Positions 23,075 to 31,536 of a DNA stretch of 34,907 bases are shown here, piece by piece; positions within the stretch are counted from its first letter, which is position 1; every line of letters starts with the position of its first letter. Source of the stretch: Alphaproteobacteria bacterium. GTDB lineage: Bacteria > Pseudomonadota > Alphaproteobacteria > UBA8366 > GCA-2717185. The translations under genes were made by a program, and so were the position numbers. The stretch is taken from the NCBI GenBank assembly GCA_012103325.1, contig WLWY01000020.1:1-34907 (forward strand), given 5' to 3'. Below the pieces are notes generated by a model. That model did no database searches. It saw only the letters and a program-made list of their open reading frames with translations, and was not told where the DNA came from.

Positions 23075-24472
23075 CTACATCGTGCCGAGTGCGTTCACGA
23101 TATCTTCGGACATCGCCTTTGCATCGTCGAAGAACATCATCGTATTATCGCGATAGAACAATACGTTATCGACGCCGGCATAGCCTGGGCTTAGGGACCG
23201 CTTGACGAACAGGACGGTCCCTGCGTTCTCGACATCGAGGATCGGCATCCCGTAGATCGGACTTGCAGGGTCGGTCTTGGCAACCGGATTGGTGACGTCG
23301 TTGGCGCCGATGACGAAGGCGACATCCGTCGACGCGAAGTCCCGGTTGATCGACTCGAGTTCAAAAACCTCGTCATAGGGCACGTTGGCTTCCGCCAGCA
23401 ACACGTTCATGTGCCCTGGCATGCGGCCCGCCACCGGATGGATGGCGTAGCTGACCTTGATCCCTTCCGCTTTCAGCAATTCGGCCATCTCCCGCAACGC
23501 ATGCTGCGCCTGCGCCACGGCCATGCCGTAGCCTGGGACAATGATGACGCTGCCAGCGTTCTTCATAATGAACGCCGCGTCCTCGGCGCTGCCCTGCCGC
23601 ACCGTCTTGTCACCGGTCGCCACTACCCCCGCCGCTGCGTCCTCACCGCCGAAACCGCCGAGGATGACATTGAAGAAGGACCGGTTCATCCCCTTGCACA
23701 TGATGTAGCTGAGGATCGCACCGGACGACCCGACGAGGGCACCGGTAATGATCAGGGCGGGATTGGCGAGCGTGAACCCGATTCCGCATGCCGCCCAGCC
23801 GGAATAACTGTTGAGCATCGAAATGACGACGGGCATGTCCGCGCCACCGATCGGAATGATGATCAACAGCCCGATGGCCCCGGACAGCAGCACGATCGCC
23901 CAGAACAGCATCGGGCTTTCCTCGCCACAGAACCAGACAACGAGGCCGACAAGCAACAGGCCAAGAAAGGCGTTGAGCGCGTGTTGGCCGGAGAACACCA
24001 CCGGCGCGCCACTGACCAGACCTTGCAGCTTGGCAAATGCCACGATAGAGCCGGTGAAGGTAATCGCGCCAATCGCCGTGCCTATACTCATTTCCACTAG
24101 ACTGGCGACGGCGATATCGCCCGCCACACCAATCCCATAGGCGGCCGGCTCGTAGAACGCGGCCGCGGCGACAAATACAGCCGCCAGGCCAACCAAACTG
24201 TGAAAGGCGGCAACGAGCTGCGGCAGCGCCGTCATTTCGATCTTCAGGGCAATGACGGTGCCAATGGCGCCACCAATGACCATGCCGAGCAGGATCATCG
24301 TGAAACTCAGCACAGTCGGCGCCGCAAGGGTTGTCACCACGGCGATGACCATACCGGCGATGCCGTAGATGTTGCCCATACGCGCCGTCAGCGGCGACGA
24401 GAGCCCCCGCAGGGCCATGATGAAACAGACGCTGGCCAGGAGATAGGCGAATGCCGACAGGTTCTCACTCAT
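23075..24472 (-). CDS. pntB: NAD(P) transhydrogenase subunit beta
   Basis: PntB forms the membrane proton channel and the NADP(H)-binding domain of the proton-translocating transhydrogenase, which makes NADPH from NADH using proton-motive force. The 465-residue protein has about nine membrane segments, GGADMPVVISMLNSYSGWAA in the channel region, and the C-terminal NADP site IVPGYGMAVAQAQHALREM plus HPVAGRMPGHMNVLLAEANV. The start at 24472 (MSENLSAFAYLL) matches the family; the frame is open 18 codons further up but would overlap pntAB. It is ten bases after pntAB, the last gene of the operon. Confidence 0.96.
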   Translation of the reverse strand: MSENLSAFAYLLASVCFIMALRGLSSPLTARMGNIYGIAGMVIAVVTTLAAPTVLSFTMILLGMVIGGAIGTVIALKIEMTALPQLVAAFHSLVGLAAVFVAAAAFYEPAAYGIGVAGDIAVASLVEMSIGTAIGAITFTGSIVAFAKLQGLVSGAPVVFSGQHALNAFLGLLLVGLVVWFCGEESPMLFWAIVLLSGAIGLLIIIPIGGADMPVVISMLNSYSGWAACGIGFTLANPALIITGALVGSSGAILSYIMCKGMNRSFFNVILGGFGGEDAAAGVVATGDKTVRQGSAEDAAFIMKNAGSVIIVPGYGMAVAQAQHALREMAELLKAEGIKVSYAIHPVAGRMPGHMNVLLAEANVPYDEVFELESINRDFASTDVAFVIGANDVTNPVAKTDPASPIYGMPILDVENAGTVLFVKRSLSPGYAGVDNVLFYRDNTMMFFDDAKAMSEDIVNALGTM

Positions 24473-24482
24473 GATGTCTGGC

Positions 24483-24890
24483 CTATTTCTTCTTTTTGAA
24501 CATCGACAGCATGCGCTGCGACACAATGAACCCGCCGAAAATATTCACCGAGGCAAGCACGACGGCGATAAAGCCGAACACCTTCGAAAAGCTCATATCA
24601 ACCGGCCCGGCGGCGATCAGCGCGCCGACGATAATGACCGACGAAATTGCGTTCGTGACGCTCATCAACGGGGAATGAAGGGCGGGCGTGACGCTCCATA
24701 CGACGTAATAACCGACAAATATGGCGAGCACAAAAATCGAGAAGTAAAAGACGAACGTGTCGGCACCACCGTGGTCGGCCTGCAAATTCAGTTGGCTGAC
24801 CCGGGCCATAAGCGCTTCGGCTTCGGTCGCCAGCGCCTTGGCGTTCTTGGCCAGGCCCGATGCTTGCTCAACGATTTTGTCGGTTTCCAC
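24483..24890 (-). CDS. pntAB: NAD(P) transhydrogenase subunit alpha part 2 (membrane)
   Basis: The short membrane subunit of the three-gene transhydrogenase, equivalent to the C-terminal membrane part of enterobacterial PntA. It has 135 residues: a helical N-terminal region, then hydrophobic segments around YFSIFVLAIFVGYYVVWSV, SSVIIVGALIAAGPV and FGFIAVVLASVNIFGGFIV. VTPALHSPLMSVTNAIS is a family hallmark. The split arrangement is characteristic of alphaproteobacteria such as Rhodospirillum rubrum. It lies three bases after pntAA and ten before pntB, so translation is probably coupled. Confidence 0.94.
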   Translation of the reverse strand: METDKIVEQASGLAKNAKALATEAEALMARVSQLNLQADHGGADTFVFYFSIFVLAIFVGYYVVWSVTPALHSPLMSVTNAISSVIIVGALIAAGPVDMSFSKVFGFIAVVLASVNIFGGFIVSQRMLSMFKKKK

Positions 24891-24893
24891 TGC

Positions 24894-26087
24894 CTAAGCC
24901 TCCCCTTCGCCGACCATCTCCGGTTCCGGCTGCCGCACTGCGCCCGACGGCACCGCTTCATTGACGACACTTCCGTTGCGCGTCACCAAGGTACCGGCGA
25001 TAATCTCATCTTCCGTATCGATCTTGAGCGATTGCGCGTCTTCGCCGATCATCGGCGTCAAGAAATTCAAGATATTGCGGGCGAACAGCCGGCTTGCGTC
25101 ATCGGCGAGACGCCCCGGTACGTTGGCATGACCGACAATCTTTACGCCATTCTTGGTGACAACCTTGCCCAGTTGCGAGAGCGGGCAGTTTCCGCCTGCT
25201 TCAACCGCCAGATCGACAATAACCGAGCCCGGTTTCATGGTCTTGACCATGTCCTCGGAAATCAGCACCGGCGCCGGACGGCCTGGGATAAGCGCGGTAC
25301 AGATGACGATGTCCTGTTTCTGGACCGTCTCTGCAATCAGCGCTGCCTGCTTTTCTTTGTAGGCATCGCTCATTTCCTTGGCATAGCCGCCCGCCGTCTG
25401 CGCCTGCGCGAACTCCTCGTCCTCGATGGCAACGAACGTGCCACCCAGCGATTCCACCTGCTCCTTGGTCGCCGGCCGAACGTCGGTCGCCGAAACCACC
25501 GCGCCAAGCCGCTTGGCCGTCGCAATCGCCTGCAGTCCCGCAACGCCAACCCCCATAACCAGCACACGTGCCGGCGGCACGGTCCCCGCAGCGGTCATCA
25601 TCATCGGGAAGGCACGGCCGAATTCCGCCGCAGCATCCAGCACGGACTTGTAGCCTGCGAGGTTGCTTTGCGACGACAGGATATCCATGGACTGCGCGCG
25701 GGTGATACGCGGCATCATTTCCATTGCGAAGCCGGTGACGCCGCTGGCCGCCAACGCGGCAACAAATTCGGGCTCGCTGAGCGCCGACATCTGGCAGATC
25801 AGGACCTGCCCCTTGGAGAAATTCACCAATTCGTCGATTTTCTCGCCTGCAATCATCGGGCGCTGGATCTTGAGAACCACCTCCGCGCCGTCGAGCGCTG
25901 CCTGCACATCCTCGGCGATCGTCGCGCCCGCTTCACGAAACGCCGCATCCGAAACGGAGGCAGACGTTCCCGCCCCTTTTTCGACGATAACGTCGGCGCC
26001 TAAGGAAACGAATTTCTTGACCGTTTCCGGCGCCCCCGCCACGCGGGTTTCGTTGAGCCGCCGCTCTTTCAGAATAGCGATTTTCAT
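24894..26087 (-). CDS. pntAA: NAD(P) transhydrogenase subunit alpha part 1 (NAD-binding)
   Basis: The soluble NAD(H)-binding subunit, 397 residues, related to alanine dehydrogenase. It begins KIAILKERRLNETRVAGAPE. The Rossmann motif VMGVGVAGLQAIATAKRLGA (178-197, GxGxxG) is followed by Asp202 in ATDVRP, which favours NAD over NADP. ARVLVM-preceding PMMMTAAGTVPPA and later GSVIVDLAVEAGGNCPLSQ are typical. Hydride passes from here to the PntB domain. It is the first gene of the operon; AAAGGCGGG lies upstream of the ATG and a promoter about 40 bases before it. Confidence 0.95.
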   Translation of the reverse strand: MKIAILKERRLNETRVAGAPETVKKFVSLGADVIVEKGAGTSASVSDAAFREAGATIAEDVQAALDGAEVVLKIQRPMIAGEKIDELVNFSKGQVLICQMSALSEPEFVAALAASGVTGFAMEMMPRITRAQSMDILSSQSNLAGYKSVLDAAAEFGRAFPMMMTAAGTVPPARVLVMGVGVAGLQAIATAKRLGAVVSATDVRPATKEQVESLGGTFVAIEDEEFAQAQTAGGYAKEMSDAYKEKQAALIAETVQKQDIVICTALIPGRPAPVLISEDMVKTMKPGSVIVDLAVEAGGNCPLSQLGKVVTKNGVKIVGHANVPGRLADDASRLFARNILNFLTPMIGEDAQSLKIDTEDEIIAGTLVTRNGSVVNEAVPSGAVRQPEPEMVGEGEA

Positions 26088-26125
26088 CTATGGCAATCCC
26101 GCCTTTGCCCCCTGGTAAGGCATGC

Positions 26126-26153
26126 AAAATACAGAAAGCCGCGCGGTTGCCAA
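26126..26153 (-). promoter_or_regulatory. Probable promoter of the pnt operon
   Basis: On the minus strand TTGGCA (26148-26153) and TATTTT (26126-26131) are 16 bases apart. The -35 has one mismatch to consensus and the -10 two. This would give a leader of about 30 bases before pntAA, in the 163-bp spacer after the MFS gene. Confidence 0.4.
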
Positions 26154-26250
26154 GAGGCAGGCTGCGGGTTTACACGCCATTGTGTCCCGAAGACGCCATA
26201 AAAGCGCACAAGGAGACCTTTTCAGCGAAAATTATCCGTATAGCAGTATG

Positions 26251-27465
26251 CTATTCGGCTGCCGCAGGCGCCTGCCGGCCCCGTCCGACAAGGACCTCGT
26301 TACCCGGCGCCGGCTGACGCGGAACGTTGCACGCCATCACCAGGGATACCGCGGCCATCGCCGTGCCGGACAAAAACACGGCAGCCGGCGATACGAGCCA
26401 AAGCGCGCCGAAGGCCGCCGGGATGACGACGGCGGCGATATGGCTAATCGTAAAGCTGACCCCCGCGGTCGATGCGATGTCGGCGGGGTCTGAAATCTTC
26501 TGGAAATAGGTCTTAATCGCTATCGCGAGCGCGAAAAACACGTGATCGGCGATGTATAGCCCCGCCGCAACGGTCGCGTTTTCGACAAAAGCGTAAGCGG
26601 TAAAGATCCCAATCAGGCCGAGATATTCGAATATCAACGCCTTGCGCTCGCCCCAGCGGCCGATCAGCCGGCCGATGCGCGGCGCCAACCAGACATTGAT
26701 CGCCGCATTGACCAGGAACAGGATCGAAATCGCACCGACCGAATAGCCGAATTTCTCCACCATCAGGAACCCGGCGAACACGACGAAAATCTGCCGCCGC
26801 GCGCCGGACATGAAGGTCAGAGCGTAATACAGCCAATAGCGGGTCCGAAGGACCATATGCTTGTTCTGCACAACTTTTTGTGGGAATTGCGGAAACCCTG
26901 CCCAGCAGAAGAACGCCATCGCCGCCGCAAACCCGCCGCCGAGCAGATACACCCAATGAAATTCCATACTCAGGAAATCGAAGGACAGCCAGATCAGCCC
27001 GAACGTTACGATCGACGTGAACGAGCGCACCGCGATCAAGCGGCCCAACGTCTCCGGCGTCTTTTTGACTTCGATCCACTGCAAGGCCAATGACGACTGC
27101 ACCGTCTCATAGTAGTGGAACCCAATCGACATCAGGACGGTGGTGCAGTACAGGCCCAGCACGGTCGGAAAGAAGCCGGTCAGCGCAGTACCGATGCCCA
27201 GCAGGAGCAGCGAGATCAGCGCAAGCGGCTGCTCCCGGACCACCAGCAGCAGGAAGACGACGGAAAAGGCCAGAAAGCCCGGCACTTCGCGAAGGCTTTG
27301 CAAGATGCCCATCTCCAGGCCAGTAAAGCCGGCACGCTCAATCGCGAAGTTATTGAGCAGCGCATGCCAGACCGCGAAGCCGAGCGTAGACGTTGCCGCC
27401 ATGACGTAGAGCAGCATTTCGGGCTGCCGCCAATTGTGCAGCCAGGCAATCCATTCCCTATTCAT
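26251..27465 (-). CDS. Major facilitator superfamily transporter
   Basis: A 404-residue inner-membrane protein with about twelve hydrophobic segments in two halves. Around residue 40 there is AIERAGFTGLEMGILQSLRE, the loop form of the MFS first half; the second half has APRIGRLIGRWGERKALIFE, which matches the conserved MFS loop 8-9 charged motif (GRxxxRxGxxK-like). The large soluble stretches are short, and no fused domain is seen. The substrate is unknown. It is upstream of pntAA on the same strand but separated by 163 bp with its own promoter for pnt. It is itself preceded by the VOC gene with ten bases between, suggesting a transcript that includes the VOC protein and hydrolases. Confidence 0.85.
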   Translation of the reverse strand: MNREWIAWLHNWRQPEMLLYVMAATSTLGFAVWHALLNNFAIERAGFTGLEMGILQSLREVPGFLAFSVVFLLLVVREQPLALISLLLLGIGTALTGFFPTVLGLYCTTVLMSIGFHYYETVQSSLALQWIEVKKTPETLGRLIAVRSFTSIVTFGLIWLSFDFLSMEFHWVYLLGGGFAAAMAFFCWAGFPQFPQKVVQNKHMVLRTRYWLYYALTFMSGARRQIFVVFAGFLMVEKFGYSVGAISILFLVNAAINVWLAPRIGRLIGRWGERKALIFEYLGLIGIFTAYAFVENATVAAGLYIADHVFFALAIAIKTYFQKISDPADIASTAGVSFTISHIAAVVIPAAFGALWLVSPAAVFLSGTAMAAVSLVMACNVPRQPAPGNEVLVGRGRQAPAAAE

Positions 27466-27475
27466 GTTGGTCTAC

Positions 27476-27865
27476 CTAGTACGGCGGCCCTTTGAGTTCC
27501 ACCGTATTGCCGTCCGGGTCCTTGATGTAAATCGACGGCCCATCGCCTTCCGCGCCAAAGCGGGATTTTGCCTCGTCTGCCGGAACTCCGTGCTCCGCCA
27601 GAAATGCCTGAATCGACGCTTCGTCGAATGTCTCCAGGCGGAGCGCAACGTGATCCATATTGCCTGGCCCGCCCGGAGGCGGGTTCTCCTTGGCATCGAA
27701 CAGATCGATCATTGCGCTACCGGCTCGCATCTGAACCAAACCGATAGACTCGACCTGGCGTTCTACGGTGCAGCCCAGCACATCGCAGTAAAACCGGATC
27801 GCCCGGTCGAGGTCCGCCGCGCGGAGAACGACATGATCGATGTTGCGGATCGCGATGGCACTCAT
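27476..27865 (-). CDS. VOC-family (glyoxalase/dioxygenase fold) protein
   Basis: A 129-residue protein with the paired beta-alpha-beta-beta-beta modules of the vicinal-oxygen-chelate superfamily. Likely metal ligands are His in NIDHVVLRAADLDRA, His in GNMDHVALRLETFDEA and Glu in IKDPDGNTVELKGPPY. This arrangement is close to glyoxalase/bleomycin-resistance and small dioxygenase proteins. Members include isomerases, lyases, dioxygenases and antibiotic-binding proteins, so the reaction remains open. It is nine bases after the alpha/beta hydrolase and ten before the MFS transporter on one strand, suggesting joint expression. Confidence 0.85.
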   Translation of the reverse strand: MSAIAIRNIDHVVLRAADLDRAIRFYCDVLGCTVERQVESIGLVQMRAGSAMIDLFDAKENPPPGGPGNMDHVALRLETFDEASIQAFLAEHGVPADEAKSRFGAEGDGPSIYIKDPDGNTVELKGPPY

Positions 27866-27874
27866 GGCCTACTC

Positions 27875-28654
27875 CTAGTCGGTATGCTGCTCGAGAAACG
27901 CGCCCACCGTGCGGTTAAACGCGTCCGGTGTCTCGAAATAGGGCGAATGCCCCGCCTCGGGTAACTCGACCAATTCCGCACCGGGCATCAGCGCCGCAAC
28001 CTCACGGATCGCCGCCGGCGGGAACACAACATCGTTCTCGCTGGTAATCAACAATGTGGGAACGGACAGGCGCGAAAGCGCGTCTTCGGTCACCGGATTA
28101 TCCCGTCCCGCCATTTGCGCGCGCACCTCGGGTGTGAGTTGGGCATTCAGCGAACTGATCTGCGCGTACAGAAATGCCAGATCCGGATGGTGCTCGATAA
28201 ACCCGGAATACAACGCCACATTGCCGAACCCTTCGGACGCAAACCGCGTACGGGCGACCTTGATGTTCTCGGCCACCAGCGGCGTCGAGACACCGCCCGA
28301 GGTATTGCTGAGCACCAAACAGGATACCCGGTCCGGCCGTTCCAGCGCGGCTTGCAGCCCGGTCCAGCCGCCCATCGACTGGCAGACGATCGCGGTGCGC
28401 TCGATGCCTTCCGCATCGAGGACCGCCATTAGGTCGTCGCTAAACTTACCCCGATCGAAGTTTTCCGGCGCGCATTGGCTGCGCCCATACATGCGATGAT
28501 CGAACATGATCATGCGATAACGTTCCGAGAACACCGGCACCTGCTGCCACCAGCTTGCCGCATTGCCGCCCGCGCCATGGGCGAAGGCGACTGCCGGTCC
28601 ACCGCCAAGCGCCTCGTAATAAATCGAAGCACCGTCCGCCTGCACGAACGCCAT
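27875..28654 (-). CDS. Alpha/beta hydrolase
   Basis: A 259-residue soluble hydrolase with a full triad: Ser93 in CQSMGGWTG, Asp208 in TSENDVVFPP and His236 in PEAGHSPYFE. HGAGGNAASWWQQVP is the oxyanion-hole loop and FDHRMYGRSQ the following strand. The arrangement resembles 3-oxoadipate enol-lactonase and related lactonases or esterases, but the substrate cannot be fixed. It is separated from the upstream serine hydrolase by three bases and from the VOC gene by nine, so the three form a tight minus-strand group. Confidence 0.87.
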   Translation of the reverse strand: MAFVQADGASIYYEALGGGPAVAFAHGAGGNAASWWQQVPVFSERYRMIMFDHRMYGRSQCAPENFDRGKFSDDLMAVLDAEGIERTAIVCQSMGGWTGLQAALERPDRVSCLVLSNTSGGVSTPLVAENIKVARTRFASEGFGNVALYSGFIEHHPDLAFLYAQISSLNAQLTPEVRAQMAGRDNPVTEDALSRLSVPTLLITSENDVVFPPAAIREVAALMPGAELVELPEAGHSPYFETPDAFNRTVGAFLEQHTD

Positions 28655-28657
28655 AGG

Positions 28658-29761
28658 TTACGCCAGGCTCGCCATGACGTGGCCGACCAGATCGTTCGCC
28701 TGCGCGTCATGGACCCAGCGCGCGACCATCACAAGGCGATGCGCCGGTTCGATCCAGACGATGTTCTGGCCCGCGCCGAGCGCAAAGAAGCTGCTCTCCG
28801 GCGCTTTTTTGTAATGCGCACCGTGGGTGTTGAGCCACCACAGATAGCCGTATGTCGATTTGATGTCGCAGGGCGTCGAGAGCGCATCGATCCAGCTTTC
28901 CGGTAGGATCTGATTACCGTCCCAGGAACCGCGCTGCAGGATGAGCTGCCCGACACGTGCATGGTCATGGCTGTTGATCCATAGGCCACCACCCCAATGC
29001 GCGCCGCCCGGCACTGACGCCATGACCTTGCCGTCGATTTCGAAAAACGAGTTGCGGTAGTGCTGCCATTGCCAGCTGTCCGACGCGCCGATCGGGTCCA
29101 TGATCCGCTCTTTCAGGACTTCCGGCAGCGGCCGTCGGAATACCTGCATCAGGCACAGGCTGAGCCGGTTGACGCGGACGTCGTTGTATTCCCAGAACGT
29201 GCCGGGCTTCTGCAGCTCCCGCTTCGTGCCCTTCTTCGTATTGTCGACATTCACGCCGAGCCTGCGGTTGTGGTCGACGCGGTCGGGCTTGTCCCACAAC
29301 GAGCCTTCCCATTCGCTGGTCTGATGCAACAGATGCCGCCAGGTAATGCTTTCATTCTGCGGTGTGTCGAACGCCGCGTCGATCGCGTACTCGCGCACCG
29401 GATCGTCGACATCCTTGATCAGCCCGTCTGCAACGGCGATGCCGGCCAAAATCGACAGATAGCTCTTCGTCGCGCTGAAGGTCATGTCGACACGGTTGGA
29501 GTCGCCCCAAGACGCCGCTATCGCGCCGTCCTTCAGGATCAACCCGTTTGGCCCGCCCCGGTCCTTGGTCGGTCCCAGGACTTCATTCCAGGGTGGCTTC
29601 TCCGCCGCTTTCTGTACCGATACCAGCCCACCACTCAGATCCCGCGGCCACGGCGTTTCCGCCGACTCCGCGAAGGCGACCGCCTCGGCCAGCTTGGCTG
29701 CATCGAAACCCAGTTCCGCCGGATCGGCTTGGCGCAGACCGCCCAGTTGCACGTCATCCAT
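28658..29761 (-). CDS. Beta-lactamase-fold serine hydrolase (class C type)
   Basis: A 367-residue member of the beta-lactamase/esterase EstB-like family (PF00144). The catalytic SxxK is Ser96-Ala-Thr-Lys99 (TFSATKSYLS), and Tyr192 in WEYNDVRVN is the second active-site residue. AIDAAFDTPQNESITWRHLL and GGGLWINSHDHARVGQLILQ are typical of the family. There is no signal peptide, so it is probably a cytoplasmic esterase or amidase rather than a periplasmic beta-lactamase. It starts 35 bases after glnK on the same strand and is followed within three bases by the alpha/beta hydrolase. Confidence 0.87.
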   Translation of the reverse strand: MDDVQLGGLRQADPAELGFDAAKLAEAVAFAESAETPWPRDLSGGLVSVQKAAEKPPWNEVLGPTKDRGGPNGLILKDGAIAASWGDSNRVDMTFSATKSYLSILAGIAVADGLIKDVDDPVREYAIDAAFDTPQNESITWRHLLHQTSEWEGSLWDKPDRVDHNRRLGVNVDNTKKGTKRELQKPGTFWEYNDVRVNRLSLCLMQVFRRPLPEVLKERIMDPIGASDSWQWQHYRNSFFEIDGKVMASVPGGAHWGGGLWINSHDHARVGQLILQRGSWDGNQILPESWIDALSTPCDIKSTYGYLWWLNTHGAHYKKAPESSFFALGAGQNIVWIEPAHRLVMVARWVHDAQANDLVGHVMASLA

Positions 29762-29796
29762 CGTTGCTCTCCATCATCAGGCCGCGATTATCGGCG

Positions 29797-30135
29797 CTAC
29801 AGGGCTTCGTCCCCGGTTTCGCCGGTACGAATCCGCACAGCACTCGACACGTCATACACGAATATCTTGCCGTCGCCTATTTTGCCCGTCTTGGCGGCGT
29901 TCTGAATCGCTTCGACCGTTTGATCGACGACCGCATCCGCGACGACCACTTCGATACGGATCTTCGGCAGAAAGTTCACGACGTACTCCGCGCCGCGGTA
30001 GATTTCCGTATGCCCCTTCTGCCGACCGTACCCTTTGACTTCCGCCGCCGTCATGCCCTCGACACCAATACCGGTCAGCGCCTCGCGCACCGGATCAAGC
30101 ATATGCGGCTTTACCACAGCCATTACCATCTTCAT
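29797..30135 (-). CDS. glnK: Nitrogen regulatory PII protein GlnK
   Basis: A 112-residue PII signal protein, which senses 2-oxoglutarate and ATP/ADP and gates AmtB. The T-loop YRGAEYVVNFLPK has the uridylylation site Tyr51, and GKIGDGKIFV is the C-terminal PII signature. VKGYGRQKGHTE (about 33-44) is the other signature. Because it is next to amtB it is the GlnK rather than GlnB type. It is 30 bases downstream of amtB on the same strand; the more usual order is glnK before amtB. Regulation by nitrogen through NtrC and sigma-54 is normal for such genes, but I see no clear sigma-54 site upstream of amtB. Confidence 0.95.
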   Translation of the reverse strand: MKMVMAVVKPHMLDPVREALTGIGVEGMTAAEVKGYGRQKGHTEIYRGAEYVVNFLPKIRIEVVVADAVVDQTVEAIQNAAKTGKIGDGKIFVYDVSSAVRIRTGETGDEAL

Positions 30136-30165
30136 GGCTCATACTCCCCTTTGCCAACGTCAGTC

Positions 30166-31473
30166 CTATAGGTCGTAGCCGCGTTCACCGTGCGAGGTGA
30201 TGTCGAGGCCTTCGATCTCCTCCTCATCCGGAACCCGCAAACCGAACATCGCCCCCGCGATCTTGATGATCACATAGCTGGCGAACGCCGACCAGGCGGC
30301 GACCGCCCCAATACCGATAAGCTGCACGCCCAACTGCTTGCCAATGGTCATGCCTTCGGCGAGCCCCAGGCCCTGAAACATCGAGGTCGCCAGGAACGAC
30401 ACCATGACCGTGCCAAGCGCACCGCCGACGCCATGCACCGCGAAAACATCCAGCGAGTCGTCGATCTTGATCGTTTGTTTGATCCAGGTCGTCATCCATT
30501 GGCAGACGATACCGGCGGCGACGCCGATGATGAGCGCACCGACTGGCCCGACGAAGCCGGATGCCGGCGTGATCGTCGCCAACCCGGCAACCATGCCCGT
30601 GACGATACCGATGAGGCTAGGCTTGCCGAACTTGATCCATTCCACCGCCGCCCAGGTCAGCGAGGCCGCCGCTGCCGAGATATGGGTGACGACCATCGCC
30701 ATCCCGGCGTTGCCATCGGCCGCAAGCGCGCTACCCGCGTTGAAACCAAACCAGCCGACCCACAGCATCGCGGCACCGATCATCGTGATACCTGGATGGT
30801 GCGGCGGGCGAATTTGATCGGGAAAGCCGCGGCGTCCACCGATCATCTTGGCAAAGACCAACGCGGAAATGCCAGCCGTGACGTGCACGACGATGCCACC
30901 AGCAAAATCCATCACGCCCATATCGGCAAGCCAACCGCCGCCCCAAACCCAATGCGTCACCGGGGCGTAAACGACGATCAGCCACACGGCGCTGAAAAAC
31001 AGCACCGCGCTGAACTTAACGCGTTCCGGATAGGCGCCGACAATCAGCGCCGGGGTGATGATCGCGAAGGTCATCTGAAAGGCGAAGAACACGGTCTCCG
31101 GAATCGTACCGGACAGCGTATCCGGCCCGATGCCGGCGAGGAATGCCTTCCCCAAACCGCCTACGACTGCATTCGCACCGCCGCCATCCCCGAAAGCGAG
31201 GCTATAGCCAACGGCAAGCCACAGGATCGACGCCACGCAGCAGATCGCGAAGCAATGCATCAGGACGGAAAGCACGCTGCTGGCCCGCACCAGACCGGCA
31301 TAGAACAGGGCCAGACCCGGCAAGGTCATGAACAGGACCAGTGCCGTGGATGTCAGGATCCACGCGGTGTCGCCACTACTCAACGTATCCGCGGCCATGC
31401 CCGTCCCAGGCCACAGCACCGCGACGGCAAACGCAAGTGCCACCCCGCGATTCCAAAGATTCGCAATCGTCAT
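30166..31473 (-). CDS. amtB: Ammonium transporter AmtB
   Basis: A 435-residue ammonium channel with about eleven membrane segments and an N-terminal signal-like segment (VALAFAVAVLWPGTGMAAD) that is usually cleaved in Amt proteins. The pore twin histidines are in HVTAGISALVFAKMI and in HGVGGALGT. DFAGGIVVHVTAG is the Amt family signature. It conducts ammonium into the cytoplasm and is blocked by GlnK when nitrogen is ample. GGGAGGG precedes the ATG. It begins 63 bases after the MDR reductase stop and is followed by glnK. Confidence 0.95.
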   Translation of the reverse strand: MTIANLWNRGVALAFAVAVLWPGTGMAADTLSSGDTAWILTSTALVLFMTLPGLALFYAGLVRASSVLSVLMHCFAICCVASILWLAVGYSLAFGDGGGANAVVGGLGKAFLAGIGPDTLSGTIPETVFFAFQMTFAIITPALIVGAYPERVKFSAVLFFSAVWLIVVYAPVTHWVWGGGWLADMGVMDFAGGIVVHVTAGISALVFAKMIGGRRGFPDQIRPPHHPGITMIGAAMLWVGWFGFNAGSALAADGNAGMAMVVTHISAAAASLTWAAVEWIKFGKPSLIGIVTGMVAGLATITPASGFVGPVGALIIGVAAGIVCQWMTTWIKQTIKIDDSLDVFAVHGVGGALGTVMVSFLATSMFQGLGLAEGMTIGKQLGVQLIGIGAVAAWSAFASYVIIKIAGAMFGLRVPDEEEIEGLDITSHGERGYDL

Positions 31474-31536
31474 TCCACCCTCCCAAACGCGATATGCTTT
31501 TTATACGCAGACCATAAGGGAGAAGGACGATTGCTT

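Noticed and set aside
24471..26003. 510-codon plus-strand open frame opposite pntAA and pntAB
   Set aside because: It is antisense to two unmistakable transhydrogenase genes and is rich in His, Arg and Asn without domain features.
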